Of a stretch of 64,000 nt of DNA, positions 51,231 through 61,013 are shown one piece after another. The notes under the pieces are model-generated. The model saw only the letters and a program-made list of their open reading frames with translations, did not search any database and was not told the DNA's origin. The number at the start of each line of letters is the position of its first letter. The first letter of the stretch is position 1. This DNA is from an uncultured Oscillospiraceae bacterium (lineage in GTDB: Bacteria > Bacillota > Clostridia > Oscillospirales > Acutalibacteraceae): contig UQUZ01000004.1 in NCBI GenBank assembly GCA_900544375.1, positions 1-64,000 on the forward strand. The letters are read 5' to 3'. Position numbers and translations under genes: made by a program.

Positions 51231-54200
51231 TTATTCTGGAATCAGTGCAAAGCGCAGTTGATACGGCCTGCCGCTGGGGAGCCGATGCTGCTCTTGTGGG
51301 AGCGCGCCCCAACTATTATCCCCACCGAGCCCTGCCTGCCGTGCCAATACACGCACAAAGAGCCGACCGCTCTCCGGCAGATCCTTTTCATGGGTAGCCG
51401 CCTCCAATTCCTCCGGCGACCAGCGGCAAACCGAGAGCGTAAAGGGCGTTTCTTCCACGCTTTCAATGCGCAGCGAACGCTTTTCCCCTTGCAGCGAGGC
51501 AAAGCGCACATCCGTGCGCGCCCCATTCTCCTGCGGACGCAAATAAGGGACATACATTTCATCAATCGGGATGTTGTAAAGGCCAATATCCGCGGCTGCT
51601 TGCCGGTCGCTGTAATTCTCCTGTGGCCCGCGCCCCAGATAGGTGAGCGATTCATAGCTGGCCGCCGTTTCAAAGCATACTCCAACCTCCGGCAACTCGG
51701 GAAGCCTGCCATCCGGCTGGAATTGCAGCTCAACCAGCACGCCCGCCTGCGTGATGGTATAGGTCAGCACCCCATCACACGCCGGCTCAGAGGGGATGAT
51801 AAACCGGCTCGTTACCCGCACTACGCCGCGCGGTGCATCCTGCGCAGCCACCGTATAGGGCGCATAAATGCAGTTTTGCCCTGCAAAGCGCCACACGGCG
51901 CAGCGCACCGGCATATGGTTTCCCCGGTCGTTATCCGTGCAAGCACGCCAGAAGGACGGGCGAAGCGGAGCAGATAAATATTCCTGCCCTTTCCTACAAA
52001 GCGAGACGAGCTGCCCCGTCCGCCGAGAAAAACGCACGCAGAGCGATTCTCCCTGGATCGAAAGCGCGCCATAGCTTTCCAGGATCGTCAGATACTTTTC
52101 CGGGCGTGCAAAGCGCCGCCCAATCGCCATTGGATTGCTCACAAACTGTGCGCGAGCAATCTCTGTGCCCGCTTTTGCCCAAGGGGTATCCTCACGCAGG
52201 CGAACAGAAAGATTCAGATAGCATTCCTGCCGGCAGATCCGGTTGAGCTCCAGCTCCAACAGCCGCGTTTTCCCCGGGGCCAGAGCAAAATAGAAGGACG
52301 CGCCGCGCAGGAATTCTCCACCGCAAACTTGCTCCCAGCGGAATTCGAATTCCGACAGGTCAGTAAACAAAAAGTGGTTGCCAATTTCAATCGTCCCGCG
52401 CTCCGCATCAAGAGCGCGAAACGAAATATTCTGATAAAGCCGCCGAATTTCCGCAAGCTTCGGGCTTGGCGTGCGATCTGCAAATAACAGCCCATTGCCG
52501 CAAAAATTGCCGTCGTTCGGCCTGTCGCCAAAATCCCCGCCATAGGCAAAATAGTCTCTGCCCCGGTCATCCTTGGTGAGAATCGCCTGATCGACAAAAT
52601 CCCAAATAAATGCGCCCTGCATGTGCGGCTCCTCTTCCAGCATCCGCGTATACCGCTCCACCCCACCGCAGGAATTGCCCATCGCGTGGGCAAATTCACA
52701 CAGCAGAAACGGCCGATCCGGATGGGTGTGGAGAAACTCCCGCGCTTGCTCGGGCGACGCATACATCATGCTGTATACATCCGTTACGGAAAGATCCTGC
52801 TCCGGATTGCCCCAAACGGACTCATAATGCACCGGGCGGGAAGGATCCTTCTCCCGCAGCCAGTCGTGCATTTTCTGAATGTTTGCCCCACCGCCCGACT
52901 CATTGCCGAGTGACCACAGGATGATGCTGGCGTGATTTTTATCCCGCTCATACAACGATCGGATGCGGCCCATGCAGGCGTTCTCCCACTGCGGCAGACT
53001 ACCCGGCAGCGCGGGGCAGCCCGGGGCGACGCCGCCCTGTGTGCCATGTGCTTCCAGATTATTTTCATCAATGAGATACAGCCCGTATTCATCACAGATA
53101 TCATACCAGGCTGGATGATTGGGGTAGTGGGCGGTACGCACAGCGTTGATATGATTCGCTTTCATCACCAGGGCGTCCGCGATCATTTCCTCCCGTGTGA
53201 GCGTTCGCCCGCTTCGGCAGGAGAACTCGTGCCTGTTAATGCCTTTGAGCACTAGTCGGCGGCCGTTGAGCAGCAAAATCCCGCCCCGGATCTCCACACG
53301 GCGAAAGCCCGCTTTCAAGGGGACATATTCCAGCACGCCTTCATCCCCGCTTAGGGCAAACAGCACTGTATAAAGGTGCGGCTTCTCCGCGCTCCATAGC
53401 TTGGCCTTCGCAATTGTTGCATGCAGGGAAAGTTGGCCTCCCTCCGGCACATCCGCACTGTCATAACCAACAATGACGCCGCCATCGAGCACCGTCATCT
53501 CAAGCCTTTGGCCGGGTTTTGGCGTATCGACCCACGCGGAAGCTTCCAGCTCCCCGTTTTGATAGGCGGCGTCCGGCAGGGCTGAAAGGGCAATATCCGC
53601 TAGGAAGCTCTCATTTGCAGCATATAGGTATACATCCCGAAAGATGCCTGCAAACCGCCAGAAATCCTGATCCTCCAGCCAGCTTCCAGTGCACCAGCGG
53701 TAAACCTCCACGCCAATTAGATTTTTCCCCGGATGCAAAAACGCCGTCAACTCAAATTCTGAGGGGCCAAAAGAATTCTCCGCATAGCCGATCCGGTTCC
53801 CATTGACAAAAAGATAAAAGGCGGATTCCACTCCCTCAAATCGGAGAAAAACGCGTTTCTCCGCCCAGGCGACAGGGAGCTGAAAGCTTTTGAGGTAGCA
53901 CCCCACCGGATTCGTTTCCACCGGCGCATAGGGCGGAACAGGCTCCTCCTTCCCTTCCCATGGATACTGCATATTGCAGTATTGCGGCACGCCATAGCCC
54001 TGCATCTGCCAAGAGCCGGGCACCTCAATCGTATTATAACCTGCTGCGCGAAAATTTGGATCGGCAAACCCCTCCGGCCGTTTCTGGTGATTGGGGTAAA
54101 GGCGAAAGCGCCATTTCCCGTTGAGCGGCATACAACGGGCCGACTGCAACCCCGCTTCAGAAAGCGCCTCCCGTTTGTCCGCATAGCGAAAAAATGCAGC

Positions 54201-54278
54201 ACGCTCCGGCATCCGGCCGATTCCGGTCAGGTCGGGGCGGTTTTGCCATTCGGCATATCCGTCAATTATTTCCTCCAT
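51231..54278 (-). CDS. lacZ: Beta-galactosidase, glycoside hydrolase family 2
   Basis: A long-form LacZ of about 1015 residues that hydrolyses beta-galactosides such as lactose. Domains in order: jelly-roll sugar-binding (PLNGKWRFRLYPNHQ, VPGSWQMQGYGVPQYCNMQY), immunoglobulin-like, TIM barrel, second immunoglobulin-like and C-terminal beta-sandwich. The acid/base Glu460 is in LWSLGNESGGG and the nucleophile Glu528 in LLCEFAHAMGNS, in positions close to E. coli LacZ. No signal peptide, so it acts in the cytoplasm. The ATG at 54278 has GGGAG upstream; a TTG further out is less likely. No transporter or repressor gene is adjacent. Confidence 0.96.
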   Translation of the reverse strand: MEEIIDGYAEWQNRPDLTGIGRMPERAAFFRYADKREALSEAGLQSARCMPLNGKWRFRLYPNHQKRPEGFADPNFRAAGYNTIEVPGSWQMQGYGVPQYCNMQYPWEGKEEPVPPYAPVETNPVGCYLKSFQLPVAWAEKRVFLRFEGVESAFYLFVNGNRIGYAENSFGPSEFELTAFLHPGKNLIGVEVYRWCTGSWLEDQDFWRFAGIFRDVYLYAANESFLADIALSALPDAAYQNGELEASAWVDTPKPGQRLEMTVLDGGVIVGYDSADVPEGGQLSLHATIAKAKLWSAEKPHLYTVLFALSGDEGVLEYVPLKAGFRRVEIRGGILLLNGRRLVLKGINRHEFSCRSGRTLTREEMIADALVMKANHINAVRTAHYPNHPAWYDICDEYGLYLIDENNLEAHGTQGGVAPGCPALPGSLPQWENACMGRIRSLYERDKNHASIILWSLGNESGGGANIQKMHDWLREKDPSRPVHYESVWGNPEQDLSVTDVYSMMYASPEQAREFLHTHPDRPFLLCEFAHAMGNSCGGVERYTRMLEEEPHMQGAFIWDFVDQAILTKDDRGRDYFAYGGDFGDRPNDGNFCGNGLLFADRTPSPKLAEIRRLYQNISFRALDAERGTIEIGNHFLFTDLSEFEFRWEQVCGGEFLRGASFYFALAPGKTRLLELELNRICRQECYLNLSVRLREDTPWAKAGTEIARAQFVSNPMAIGRRFARPEKYLTILESYGALSIQGESLCVRFSRRTGQLVSLCRKGQEYLSAPLRPSFWRACTDNDRGNHMPVRCAVWRFAGQNCIYAPYTVAAQDAPRGVVRVTSRFIIPSEPACDGVLTYTITQAGVLVELQFQPDGRLPELPEVGVCFETAASYESLTYLGRGPQENYSDRQAAADIGLYNIPIDEMYVPYLRPQENGARTDVRFASLQGEKRSLRIESVEETPFTLSVCRWSPEELEAATHEKDLPESGRLFVRVLARQAGLGGDNSWGALPQEQHRLPSGRPYQLRFALIPE

Positions 54279-54459
54279 GAGCCAAACACTCCCGATCAAT
54301 CTTCGTAAATAGGCGGTGAAAAACCGGCTGGATCACTCATCTGCCCAGCTCATCTCTCACCCAATTAGAAACACAGCAGCAAACAGCCGATGGGCCTCTG
54401 CCGCTCAGCTATTTTGCGAATCTTCAAATGAAGATTCTTTCTATTCTATTTTATAATGA

Positions 54460-54488
54460 AAGAAAGCCCACGGCCAAAAGCCCTGGGC
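54460..54488 (-). terminator. Terminator after the sugar transferase gene
   Basis: Arms GCCCAGGGC and GGCCGTGGGC with one bulge around TTTT; the minus strand then reads TTTCTTTC. It lies about 20 bases past the stop at 54510. Confidence 0.65.
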
Positions 54489-54509
54489 AACTACCGGCAC
54501 ACAATCCTG

Positions 54510-55130
54510 TTATTCAATTTCTGAATCATCCTCGCCCTGCTCGCCGTGATGCTGCAATTCGCCACCCTCTGCAAAGCCCTTACCGGTTAAAACAGCGGCA
54601 ATTGTTTGAAACAGAATCCGAATATCCATGAAAAGCGTATGATGCTCCACATAGTAAGCATCATAGGCCACCTTTTGCTCCGCGGTCAATAAGTCGCGCC
54701 CATTCACCTGTGCAAGGCCCGTCACACCGGGCCGCATCCGGTAAACGCCGGATGCTTCGCGCAGGGAACGGATTTCCTCTTCCTCCGGGATTAACGGACG
54801 AGGGCCAACAAAGCTCATTTCCCCCCGCAGAATGTTAAACAGCTGCGGCAGCTCATCCAGGCTCGTCTTGCGCAAAAAACGCCCGCACCGGGTCACGCAA
54901 TGGTCAAATTCTTTCAAATCAGCAGTTGGCGCGTTTCGCGTGCCCTGCTTCATCGTGCGGAATTTGCGGATATCAAAAAGCTGATTATTAAGCCCAACAC
55001 GTTTTTGCCGAAACACAATCGGCCGCCCGCTATCTATTAAGATGACCATACTGAGCAACAACAACACCGGCGAAAGGAGGATAATCGCCAACAGACTGCA
55101 AATAAAATCGAAGAATCGTTTCATTCCCAC
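54510..55130 (-). CDS. Bacterial sugar-1-phosphate transferase (undecaprenyl-phosphate)
   Basis: A 206-residue short-form transferase that puts the first sugar phosphate on undecaprenyl phosphate for a surface polysaccharide or glycoprotein. A membrane helix at residues 8-30 ([20 protein letters not shown]) anchors the catalytic domain: [55 protein letters not shown] and [13 protein letters not shown]. The acidic pair in SLDELPQ is the known active site. The C-terminal tail is unusually acidic ([13 protein letters not shown]). It stands alone, without other polysaccharide genes. Confidence 0.93.
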   Translation of the reverse strand: MGMKRFFDFICSLLAIILLSPVLLLLSMVILIDSGRPIVFRQKRVGLNNQLFDIRKFRTMKQGTRNAPTADLKEFDHCVTRCGRFLRKTSLDELPQLFNILRGEMSFVGPRPLIPEEEEIRSLREASGVYRMRPGVTGLAQVNGRDLLTAEQKVAYDAYYVEHHTLFMDIRILFQTIAAVLTGKGFAEGGELQHHGEQGEDDSEIE

Positions 55131-55294
55131 ACCTCTGTACAGATTTCTCTCCTCTGAAAAACACTGCGTTGTTGAGTATAGCAGATTTCATGAGATTTTT
55201 CAATTGTTTTGTCGAAAAATCACAATAGATGTAACAATTCCCTCCCTGATCAGTGGCCAGAGGCAACTTTTTGCGGCATTTATTGCCTCATATT

Positions 55295-55900
55295 TTACCG
55301 GCCCCCACCCCAAAAAATATAGTCTGACGCCAGCACAGCACGCACAGGCGCCCCGTCCCGGCCCACGATTTTCACCGGTGGAGCGATCAAAAAATAATCT
55401 CCCGGCGGTGCCGCTTCCAAACATAGGCCTTCCAGCACTGCAATATTCTCCTGCAAAAGTGCACGGTGTGGGCGGGCTTGATTTCCAGGGCAGCCAACAG
55501 ACTGCGCATCTGTCCCTACCAAACGCACGCCGAGCATGGCCAGTTCATCGCCTGCACTTTCCAAAAAATAGGCGCCGCCGCCGCTTTTAAACAGCACGCG
55601 TTCACAGCCGGGCTTTACCAGTGCGTCAATCTGCTCGCCCGTCACCGGCCCCGGCTCGATCTCCAGCACGGTACAGGGGCCGATAAAACACTCGAGCGGC
55701 ATTTCTGAAATGCTCTTTCCCCCTTCGATAAAGTGCATGGGTGCATCCGCATGCGTGCCCGTATGCAGGCAGGCATACAGAGCGGACAGATTGCACTCAT
55801 CTCCATTTGCGATCCGGCTGACCACGTGCAGGCGTGGCTCCGGGTCGCCCGGATAAACCGGTGCCGTGAGCAAATCGGAAGAGATATCAATCAGTTTCAA
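55295..55900 (-). CDS. Cyclase family protein (kynurenine formamidase-like)
   Basis: A 201-residue metal-dependent hydrolase of the cyclase family. The metal-binding signature is HTGTHADAPMHF (residues about 47-58), preceded by ISSDLLTAPVYPGDPEPRL. The family includes arylformamidase (tryptophan breakdown) and antibiotic cyclases; the real substrate here is not shown, and no tryptophan genes are near. The start at 55900 follows AGGAGG. It lies between an ABC transporter pair and a sugar transferase, probably on its own transcript because a terminator sits just upstream. Confidence 0.9.
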   Translation of the reverse strand: MKLIDISSDLLTAPVYPGDPEPRLHVVSRIANGDECNLSALYACLHTGTHADAPMHFIEGGKSISEMPLECFIGPCTVLEIEPGPVTGEQIDALVKPGCERVLFKSGGGAYFLESAGDELAMLGVRLVGTDAQSVGCPGNQARPHRALLQENIAVLEGLCLEAAPPGDYFLIAPPVKIVGRDGAPVRAVLASDYIFWGGGR

Positions 55901-55926
55901 TGAAACACCTCCTGTCGTTTTTCCGC

Positions 55927-55962
55927 AAAAAAGGCGGAGTAGCGCGTGAAGCGCCCTCCGCC
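55927..55962 (-). terminator. Intrinsic terminator after the ABC permease
   Basis: Arms GGCGGAG and CTCCGCC plus inner GCGC pairing; the minus strand continues TTTTTTGCGG. Strong terminator nine bases past the permease stop. Confidence 0.9.
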
Positions 55963-55970
55963 TAATAAAA

Positions 55971-56792
55971 TTATTTAAGATTGATTTTTGTTTTCATCAA
56001 TGCGTTGGTGCCCACAAACAGGCCGGAGGCAATTAAAAGCTCGATGACAAAGCCCGCGATGCCGATTACCATCCCCTCCTGCGCCCCCTTGGCCGCCATG
56101 CTGGTGGAGAAGGAAACTACAATCTTGCCTGCCGTGTTAATCACAACGGTCAACGGGATGTAGGTGGTCGCCACATATAGAAGAACCTGCATCACAATAT
56201 AGATCAGAAAAAAAACCGCCAGCGCCGTGAGAATCCCAAACCGCTGGAACGGGCGGACATTCGCCACCGTCACAGCAAAAAACACGGCGGATACAAACAC
56301 CGCGATTTGAATGAACATGCCCACCGCCGTTACGGCAAGCGCCTTCCCAATCGCCTGCATGGAGGGTAGGCCAGCCGTGGCCATAAGCATATCCATCATG
56401 CTGCCAACCTCTTCGCCAATGGAAGACTGCACATACGCAAAGACGATAAAAAACGTTGCGATCATAAAAATATAGCTGAGCAACACCCAAACAAAGGAGA
56501 CGATCGCTTTAGAGGCAAGCAGAGCGCTGCTTTTGACCGGCAGTGTATAGCTGAGATAGCCCTCCGCCCCGTAAAGCGTCCGGTTAAAATTGGTAACAAC
56601 CGCCACCAGGGTAATCACCACGCAGATCAGCCCGATGATAATCAGGGCGATCGATCCGATAACGCCAACCCAGGTGACTTTCACCGCATAGGAGAGCAGC
56701 ATTGCGGCAAGCGCGACCGCAGCGGCTATGTAAATATTCATTACAGAATGGGCGCTCGACTGAAACTCATGCTTAATTAATTTCCCAAGCAT
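55971..56792 (-). CDS. ABC-2 type transporter permease
   Basis: About 273 residues with six membrane helices, the first at about residues 20-40 after the cytoplasmic MLGKLIKHEFQSSAHSVMN. The pattern matches small ABC-2 permeases found next to single ATPase genes in Bacillota. The ATG at 56792 has a perfect AAGGAGG eight bases upstream and overlaps the end of the ATPase gene by 20 bases, so translation is coupled. The substrate is unknown; export of peptides or resistance to cell-wall drugs is common for such pairs. Confidence 0.87.
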   Translation of the reverse strand: MLGKLIKHEFQSSAHSVMNIYIAAAVALAAMLLSYAVKVTWVGVIGSIALIIIGLICVVITLVAVVTNFNRTLYGAEGYLSYTLPVKSSALLASKAIVSFVWVLLSYIFMIATFFIVFAYVQSSIGEEVGSMMDMLMATAGLPSMQAIGKALAVTAVGMFIQIAVFVSAVFFAVTVANVRPFQRFGILTALAVFFLIYIVMQVLLYVATTYIPLTVVINTAGKIVVSFSTSMAAKGAQEGMVIGIAGFVIELLIASGLFVGTNALMKTKINLK

Positions 56793-57483
56793 AAGCGAAC
56801 ACCTCCTTAAACGTTTCCTCCAGCGTTTTGCCGGAGGCATGGATCTCCTCCACCGCAGTGTTGACCAACACTTTTCCATTGCCGATCATCAGCGCACGGT
56901 CAAAAATGCGCTCCAGATCGTTAATCAAATGTGTTGAAAGGATAATGGAGGCATTCTCCGCATAGTTCTTCATAATAAAATCCAGGATAAACGCACGGGC
57001 AGCGGGATCAACGCCGCCAAGCGGCTCGTCGAGCAGGTAGAGCCTCGCTTTGCGGCACATTACCAGAACCAGCTGTAGCTTTTCCTGCATGCCTTTGGAC
57101 ATAGATTTGATCTTTTGCTTCATCGGCAGGCGAAAGCTGTTGATCATAGAAACCGCCTTTGCCTTGTCAAAATCCTCATAAAAATCGGCAAAATAGTTTA
57201 CCGCGTCTACAGGCCGCATCCAATCTGCCAGATAGGTTTTTTCCGGCAGATAAGCAACGATGCTCTTCGTATACGGATCTGGGCTGTGACCGTCAATTTT
57301 TACGCTGCCTTCATAATCATTAATCAGGCCGGTCATAATTTTAATCAGCGAGGTTTTGCCGCTGCCATTCGGGCCGAGCAGCCCGATGATATTCCCCCCC
57401 TCAAACGAGACGGAAATATCCTCCAGCACCTTGTTTTTTCCATAGGATTTCGACAGGTGCTCTATGTCGATCAGGTTCGCCAT
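56773..57483 (-). CDS. ABC transporter ATP-binding protein
   Basis: A 236-residue ATPase. Walker A is GLLGPNGSGKTSLIKIMTGL (near residue 38), the ABC signature is degenerate (SMSKGMQEKLQLVLVMC), Walker B is LYLLDEPLGGVDP, and the switch histidine is in ILSTHLINDLERIF. The signature LSGGQ is replaced by MSKGM, as in many ABC-2 exporters of the YtrB/BcrA group. GGAGG lies seven bases before the ATG. It forms a pair with the permease gene behind it; no extra regulator is adjacent. Confidence 0.93.
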   Translation of the reverse strand: MANLIDIEHLSKSYGKNKVLEDISVSFEGGNIIGLLGPNGSGKTSLIKIMTGLINDYEGSVKIDGHSPDPYTKSIVAYLPEKTYLADWMRPVDAVNYFADFYEDFDKAKAVSMINSFRLPMKQKIKSMSKGMQEKLQLVLVMCRKARLYLLDEPLGGVDPAARAFILDFIMKNYAENASIILSTHLINDLERIFDRALMIGNGKVLVNTAVEEIHASGKTLEETFKEVFAYAWEIN

Positions 57484-57738
57484 GTTGCAGCCTCCTTCAG
57501 GCGTGTTCCGTTTTCTTCCATCATAAAGGATTGAAGTCCAAAGTCAATAGACAATTTGTAAATTGTGAACATGAAAAAGCAAAAAAGAGCCGTCCCTTTT
57601 TCGTCATCCTCACGCACCGGTTTGCGCCGCCACAAATAATCTGGCGCGAAAGGCCTTGCTTTCGGCATCGCCTGACTGCGCATATAGGACGCATCAAATG
57701 TTACAGACAAATTGTTAGTCTTTCTTTAAACATATTAT

Positions 57739-58913
57739 TTTGATACCCATCGAATGAATTGGGATGCTTCTTTTCAAAAGGCCATAGAAAAAAATGAAAT
57801 TGGGCTTACAATTACAGAAAAATTTAGTCAAAACTATTTCGGAGCAAAATCGCTATATAACGCAGATAAACAATAAATAGATATCACAGAAATCTTAATT
57901 GATGAAAAAACTTACAAAGAAATTCCTTTGATATACCTTGATGGCTTTCCATCTTGGCAAGTTGGCTCAGGTTCCTATATCACACTTAAGAACCGATACT
58001 TATATGAGTGGAGAAGCTATACTTCTCAATTTGAAGAAGACAACGGGCATGATATGAAGCTGACACGAATCGACTGTAGTACCGGCAAGGTAGAAGTAGT
58101 GGACGAGTTTCAGTTAAATCCCCCCCTCATTTATCTTTGCAAAATGGATGAAGAACGGTTTTTATCCTACTATGTCGTGAAGGCGCCATCAGAAAAAAAC
58201 GAATATGCAACCTTAACAGTCGCCACAATTTACAATCTGGACGGAACCAAAAAAGAGATCATTCGTGAAAAGTATGAAAATGACGTAGATTGGACGGATA
58301 GCGAAGGCACGTTGATTGAGCGCTTCGCCGTGAAAGACGGTGAGATTTACGGCTTTGGCCGCCGCCGGATTTCCGGCGCATACAAGTTTTTTTCTATCAC
58401 TATGATCATAATGGAAAATTACTGGAAACGGAGGCGGTGCCGGGCTTTGAAAACATCATCGGCGAGGAACAACCTCTGGATTTTTTGCTGGTCGGCGATT
58501 ATATTGTTTTTCGCACCTACGAAAGCCTGACGAGTTACATTTGCAAACGAACGTCAAACGGAACAGAATTGATCATGAAAGGGGCAGACGGAAATGTTTC
58601 CTATGCGATTTCCACAATCAATTCAGAATCACAAAACAGCACATATATTTTCTTTATAGAAAGTAATGTGAAGGACGACGACACATTAAAAGAAAAAGAA
58701 TGCCCGCTCTATGCAATTGAGGTCGAAAGTGGTAAAATAATAGCAGCCAATTTCCCCATTCCCCTTAAGAAGCCTTATTTTGTAGGTATGCGCTCATTAT
58801 CAAACGGCGACTTACTAGTTACATATTGTGAGAAAGAATATGACCCATTGAAGCAAATCCAATTCCTGTTGCCTTGTGACAAACTCCATGCACTTTTTCA
58901 TCAAGCTTCTTAA
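57739..58913 (+). pseudogene. Decayed gene with in-frame stop and frameshift
   Basis: One protein-coding stretch read in two frames. Frame one runs from about 57739 through an in-frame TAA at 57874-57876 and on to about 58390. There a run of seven T (58387-58393) shifts the frame; removing one T lets KFFYHYDHNGKLLETEAVPG continue into the second part, which ends at 58913. The piece has the character of a repeat-rich, mostly beta-strand protein (LYEWRSYTSQFEEDNGHDMK, STIYNL-type strands) but no family is named. No signal peptide or good start is found upstream, so the 5' end is probably missing. AT-rich composition compared with the ABC genes. Confidence 0.75.
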
Positions 58914-59077
58914 ACTAGTAGTATTCCTCTAAGAGACGTAAACGTGGATCGATATTTATGGACTGGTAGGTAACATCAACGCGCATCTGATAAAAACATG
59001 AAGCTGTGTTTCAAAAGCATCCCAAGAAACAAAAAGAGACATATCCATGAATGAATATGATTAAATTGATGAATTCC

Positions 59078-59123
59078 CCATTGTCTCTTCCCATATGAGA
59101 AGGGGCGAGGGGGAATCTTTTTC
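59078..59123 (+). terminator. Hairpin with plus-strand T tract downstream of the pseudogene
   Basis: Arms ATTCCCC and GGGGAAT around a long loop with inner CTTCTC/GAGAAG-like pairing, then CTTTTT on the plus strand. It lies about 165 bases after the decayed gene. The flanking 58914-59198 shows no gene. Confidence 0.4.
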
Positions 59124-59198
59124 CGCATGAAAGCAAAGGCACGAAAGCCTCTAACAGGCTGATGATGAAATATCAGTTCTTTGGAAGAGCCGGCGGTC

Positions 59199-60251
59199 TC
59201 AACCATGAACCCTTTCTATTTCTCTGCGAATGCCCAGCTCCCCGGCCACGCGCATCAGATTATCCACGTCGCCCTGCACCAGCTTCCCGTTTTGATCCGG
59301 CGGCAAATTGATCACCATCATATTATTTGTCTTTTCAAGAATGCGATAATTCCGGATGATCTCCTGCGCGTCCATCAGCGGTTTGTCTGCATACGTATCG
59401 GAATAAAACCAACTGAACTCCTTGCGGGAACAGATCGTCTGCTCAAAGGGAAGATAATATTCCTTTTTGTTAAAGGTGTATATTTTCGGGTCGTCCTCCC
59501 GGCACATGTGCGGATCCCACAGCCGAAAGTCCGAGGGAAACATCCGCAGAGGGTCACGGTCACGATAATTCCTAGGCTCATAGCGTTTTTGCGGACCGCC
59601 CTTCTTTTCGCTGTATTTCCCAACGGTATGGTTCACGCCAATCTGGCACATGGGCTGCATCTGCTTTACATGGTTATATAGCCGATCCAGCTGCCACGCG
59701 CGGCACGGTTTATCCCACGCGCCGTCAAACCAGAGCTCCACCACCTCGCCATATCGGCCGTCCAGCAGCTCCGTCAAATGCTTTTCCATGTACTGGACAT
59801 AGGCCTCGTCATCCCCGTAGCATAATTCGTGCCGATCCCAAAGCGAATAGTAGAGGCCCAGCCGGAGGCCATATTTTCGGCAGGCATCCGCCACTGCCCG
59901 GACGACGTCGGTCTGATTCGGGGAGTAATTGACGGAATAGGTGGTGGTGTGCGTATCCCACAGGCAAAAGCCGTCGTGGTGCTTGGTGATCAGGACGACA
60001 TAATTCATCCCCGCCTCATAAGCCGTGCGCATCCAACTGTCCGCATCGATCGCAGAGGGGCAGTAGCTCTCGACCGGCAGCGTTCCGTCCGACCACTCCG
60101 TGTTGTTGAACGTGTTGACACCAAAGTGGAGGAACATACCGAATCGGCGTTGCATCTGCGCTAACTGGCCCTCGTTCGGCTGTAAAGAAGGCTGCTGCAT
60201 AATTGGATAGGTTCGGGAGGGATAGGGCGCCATTTTCTTTTGAAAAAACAT
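59199..60251 (-). CDS. Alpha-L-fucosidase, glycoside hydrolase family 29
   Basis: A 350-residue enzyme that removes alpha-linked L-fucose, as from mucin or milk glycans. The catalytic barrel begins RRFGMFLHFGVNTFNNTEW; YVVLITKHHDGFCLWDTHTT is the paired-histidine sugar-binding segment, and the nucleophile Asp176 is in VELWFDGAWD. It is a short form lacking the C-terminal beta-sandwich common in the family. No signal peptide, so it is cytoplasmic. It has AAAGGA before the ATG and no transporter next to it. With lacZ it points to use of host or plant glycans. Confidence 0.92.
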   Translation of the reverse strand: MFFQKKMAPYPSRTYPIMQQPSLQPNEGQLAQMQRRFGMFLHFGVNTFNNTEWSDGTLPVESYCPSAIDADSWMRTAYEAGMNYVVLITKHHDGFCLWDTHTTTYSVNYSPNQTDVVRAVADACRKYGLRLGLYYSLWDRHELCYGDDEAYVQYMEKHLTELLDGRYGEVVELWFDGAWDKPCRAWQLDRLYNHVKQMQPMCQIGVNHTVGKYSEKKGGPQKRYEPRNYRDRDPLRMFPSDFRLWDPHMCREDDPKIYTFNKKEYYLPFEQTICSRKEFSWFYSDTYADKPLMDAQEIIRNYRILEKTNNMMVINLPPDQNGKLVQGDVDNLMRVAGELGIRREIERVHG

Positions 60252-60317
60252 CGTTCTCTTTTCCTTTCTTTATATTGGGGAAGACAAAAATGGCCTCATC
60301 ACAGGGAGGCGTTTGGG

Positions 60318-60350
60318 TAAAAAAGAACCCGCAGCACTCAAAATGCGGGC
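60318..60350 (-). terminator. Terminator after the SUKH gene
   Basis: Arms CCCGCA and TGCGGG with a ten-base loop; the minus strand continues TTCTTTTTTA. It lies about 95 bases after the SUKH stop. Confidence 0.75.
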
Positions 60351-60445
60351 CACAGGTTTGTGTCATTAGGTAGAAATAGATGCAAATGAGGTTATGCTCA
60401 TAACCCACACAACAAATTGGAAGTTATCTCTGTTTGCTCTTTTGG

Positions 60446-60883
60446 TTAAATCTCATCGTTATAATACTTTTTGATTAAGTCAATCAAATCTTTAGCAACC
60501 TCACGAATTTCAAACAACTCATGCTCCCAAATATAAATCGCTGATGTATCGGTTTCACCATTAGGAAGAACACGATAACAGTAGTAATCACCACATCCGT
60601 TTGTTGCAAAATAGATGTTTCGATTTACTTTTTCTTCGAACTCGCCTTCCTCAAAGTATTCCGCCATAACGCTTCTATTTCTCTCAACATTTTCTATTAT
60701 TTCCTTGACCGAAAGCAAAAACCATTGATCTCCGTCTGTTTCCCTAAGGAGTGCTTTTAATTCGTTGGGGAGGGAATACCCTACATATTTTTCTGCTTTA
60801 GCAAGTTCACTCTCATCACACGGTTTTTGCAACTTTGCCCATTCGTTATCTTTAATTAATTCTGTTAATATCTCTCTAAACAC
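60446..60883 (-). CDS. SMI1/KNR4 (SUKH) family protein, orphan
   Basis: A 145-residue protein of the SUKH superfamily, best known as immunity proteins against polymorphic toxins. The pattern is typical: an N-terminal helix pair with CDESELAKAEKYVGYSLPNE, LKALLRETDGDQWFLLSVKE, then the strand-rich RNIYFATNGCGDYYCYRVLP and the final helix VAKDLIDLIKKYYNDE. Start is GTG with GAGGAAG upstream. It is AT-rich against its neighbours, and no toxin gene lies near, so it is an orphan immunity-type gene; it may have come with horizontal transfer near ssrA. Confidence 0.88.
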   Translation of the reverse strand: MFREILTELIKDNEWAKLQKPCDESELAKAEKYVGYSLPNELKALLRETDGDQWFLLSVKEIIENVERNRSVMAEYFEEGEFEEKVNRNIYFATNGCGDYYCYRVLPNGETDTSAIYIWEHELFEIREVAKDLIDLIKKYYNDEI

Positions 60884-60958
60884 TGTTCTTCCTCTAGAAT
60901 TTTAAATGATTGCTCTGTATTCCGTATATTATATAAATAACCTTGATTGCAGTATAAC

Positions 60959-61012
60959 AAAAAAGTCAGGTTAAAGCAAATGCAAACCTGCATTTATTTT
61001 AACCTGACTTTC
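60959..61012 (-). terminator. Intrinsic terminator of ssrA
   Basis: Perfect 14-base arms AAAGTCAGGTTAAA and TTTAACCTGACTTT with an inner ATGCA/TGCAT stem; the minus strand continues with TTTTTT. It starts two bases after the CCA end of tmRNA. Confidence 0.93.
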
Positions 61013-61013
61013 G

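Noticed and set aside
51009..51977. 322-codon plus-strand frame opposite the lacZ 3' end
   Set aside because: Most of it is antisense to lacZ; the first part lies in a gap without a start site.
60252..61013. Possible att site from an element integrated at ssrA
   Set aside because: No copy of the ssrA 3' end and no integrase were found in the window.
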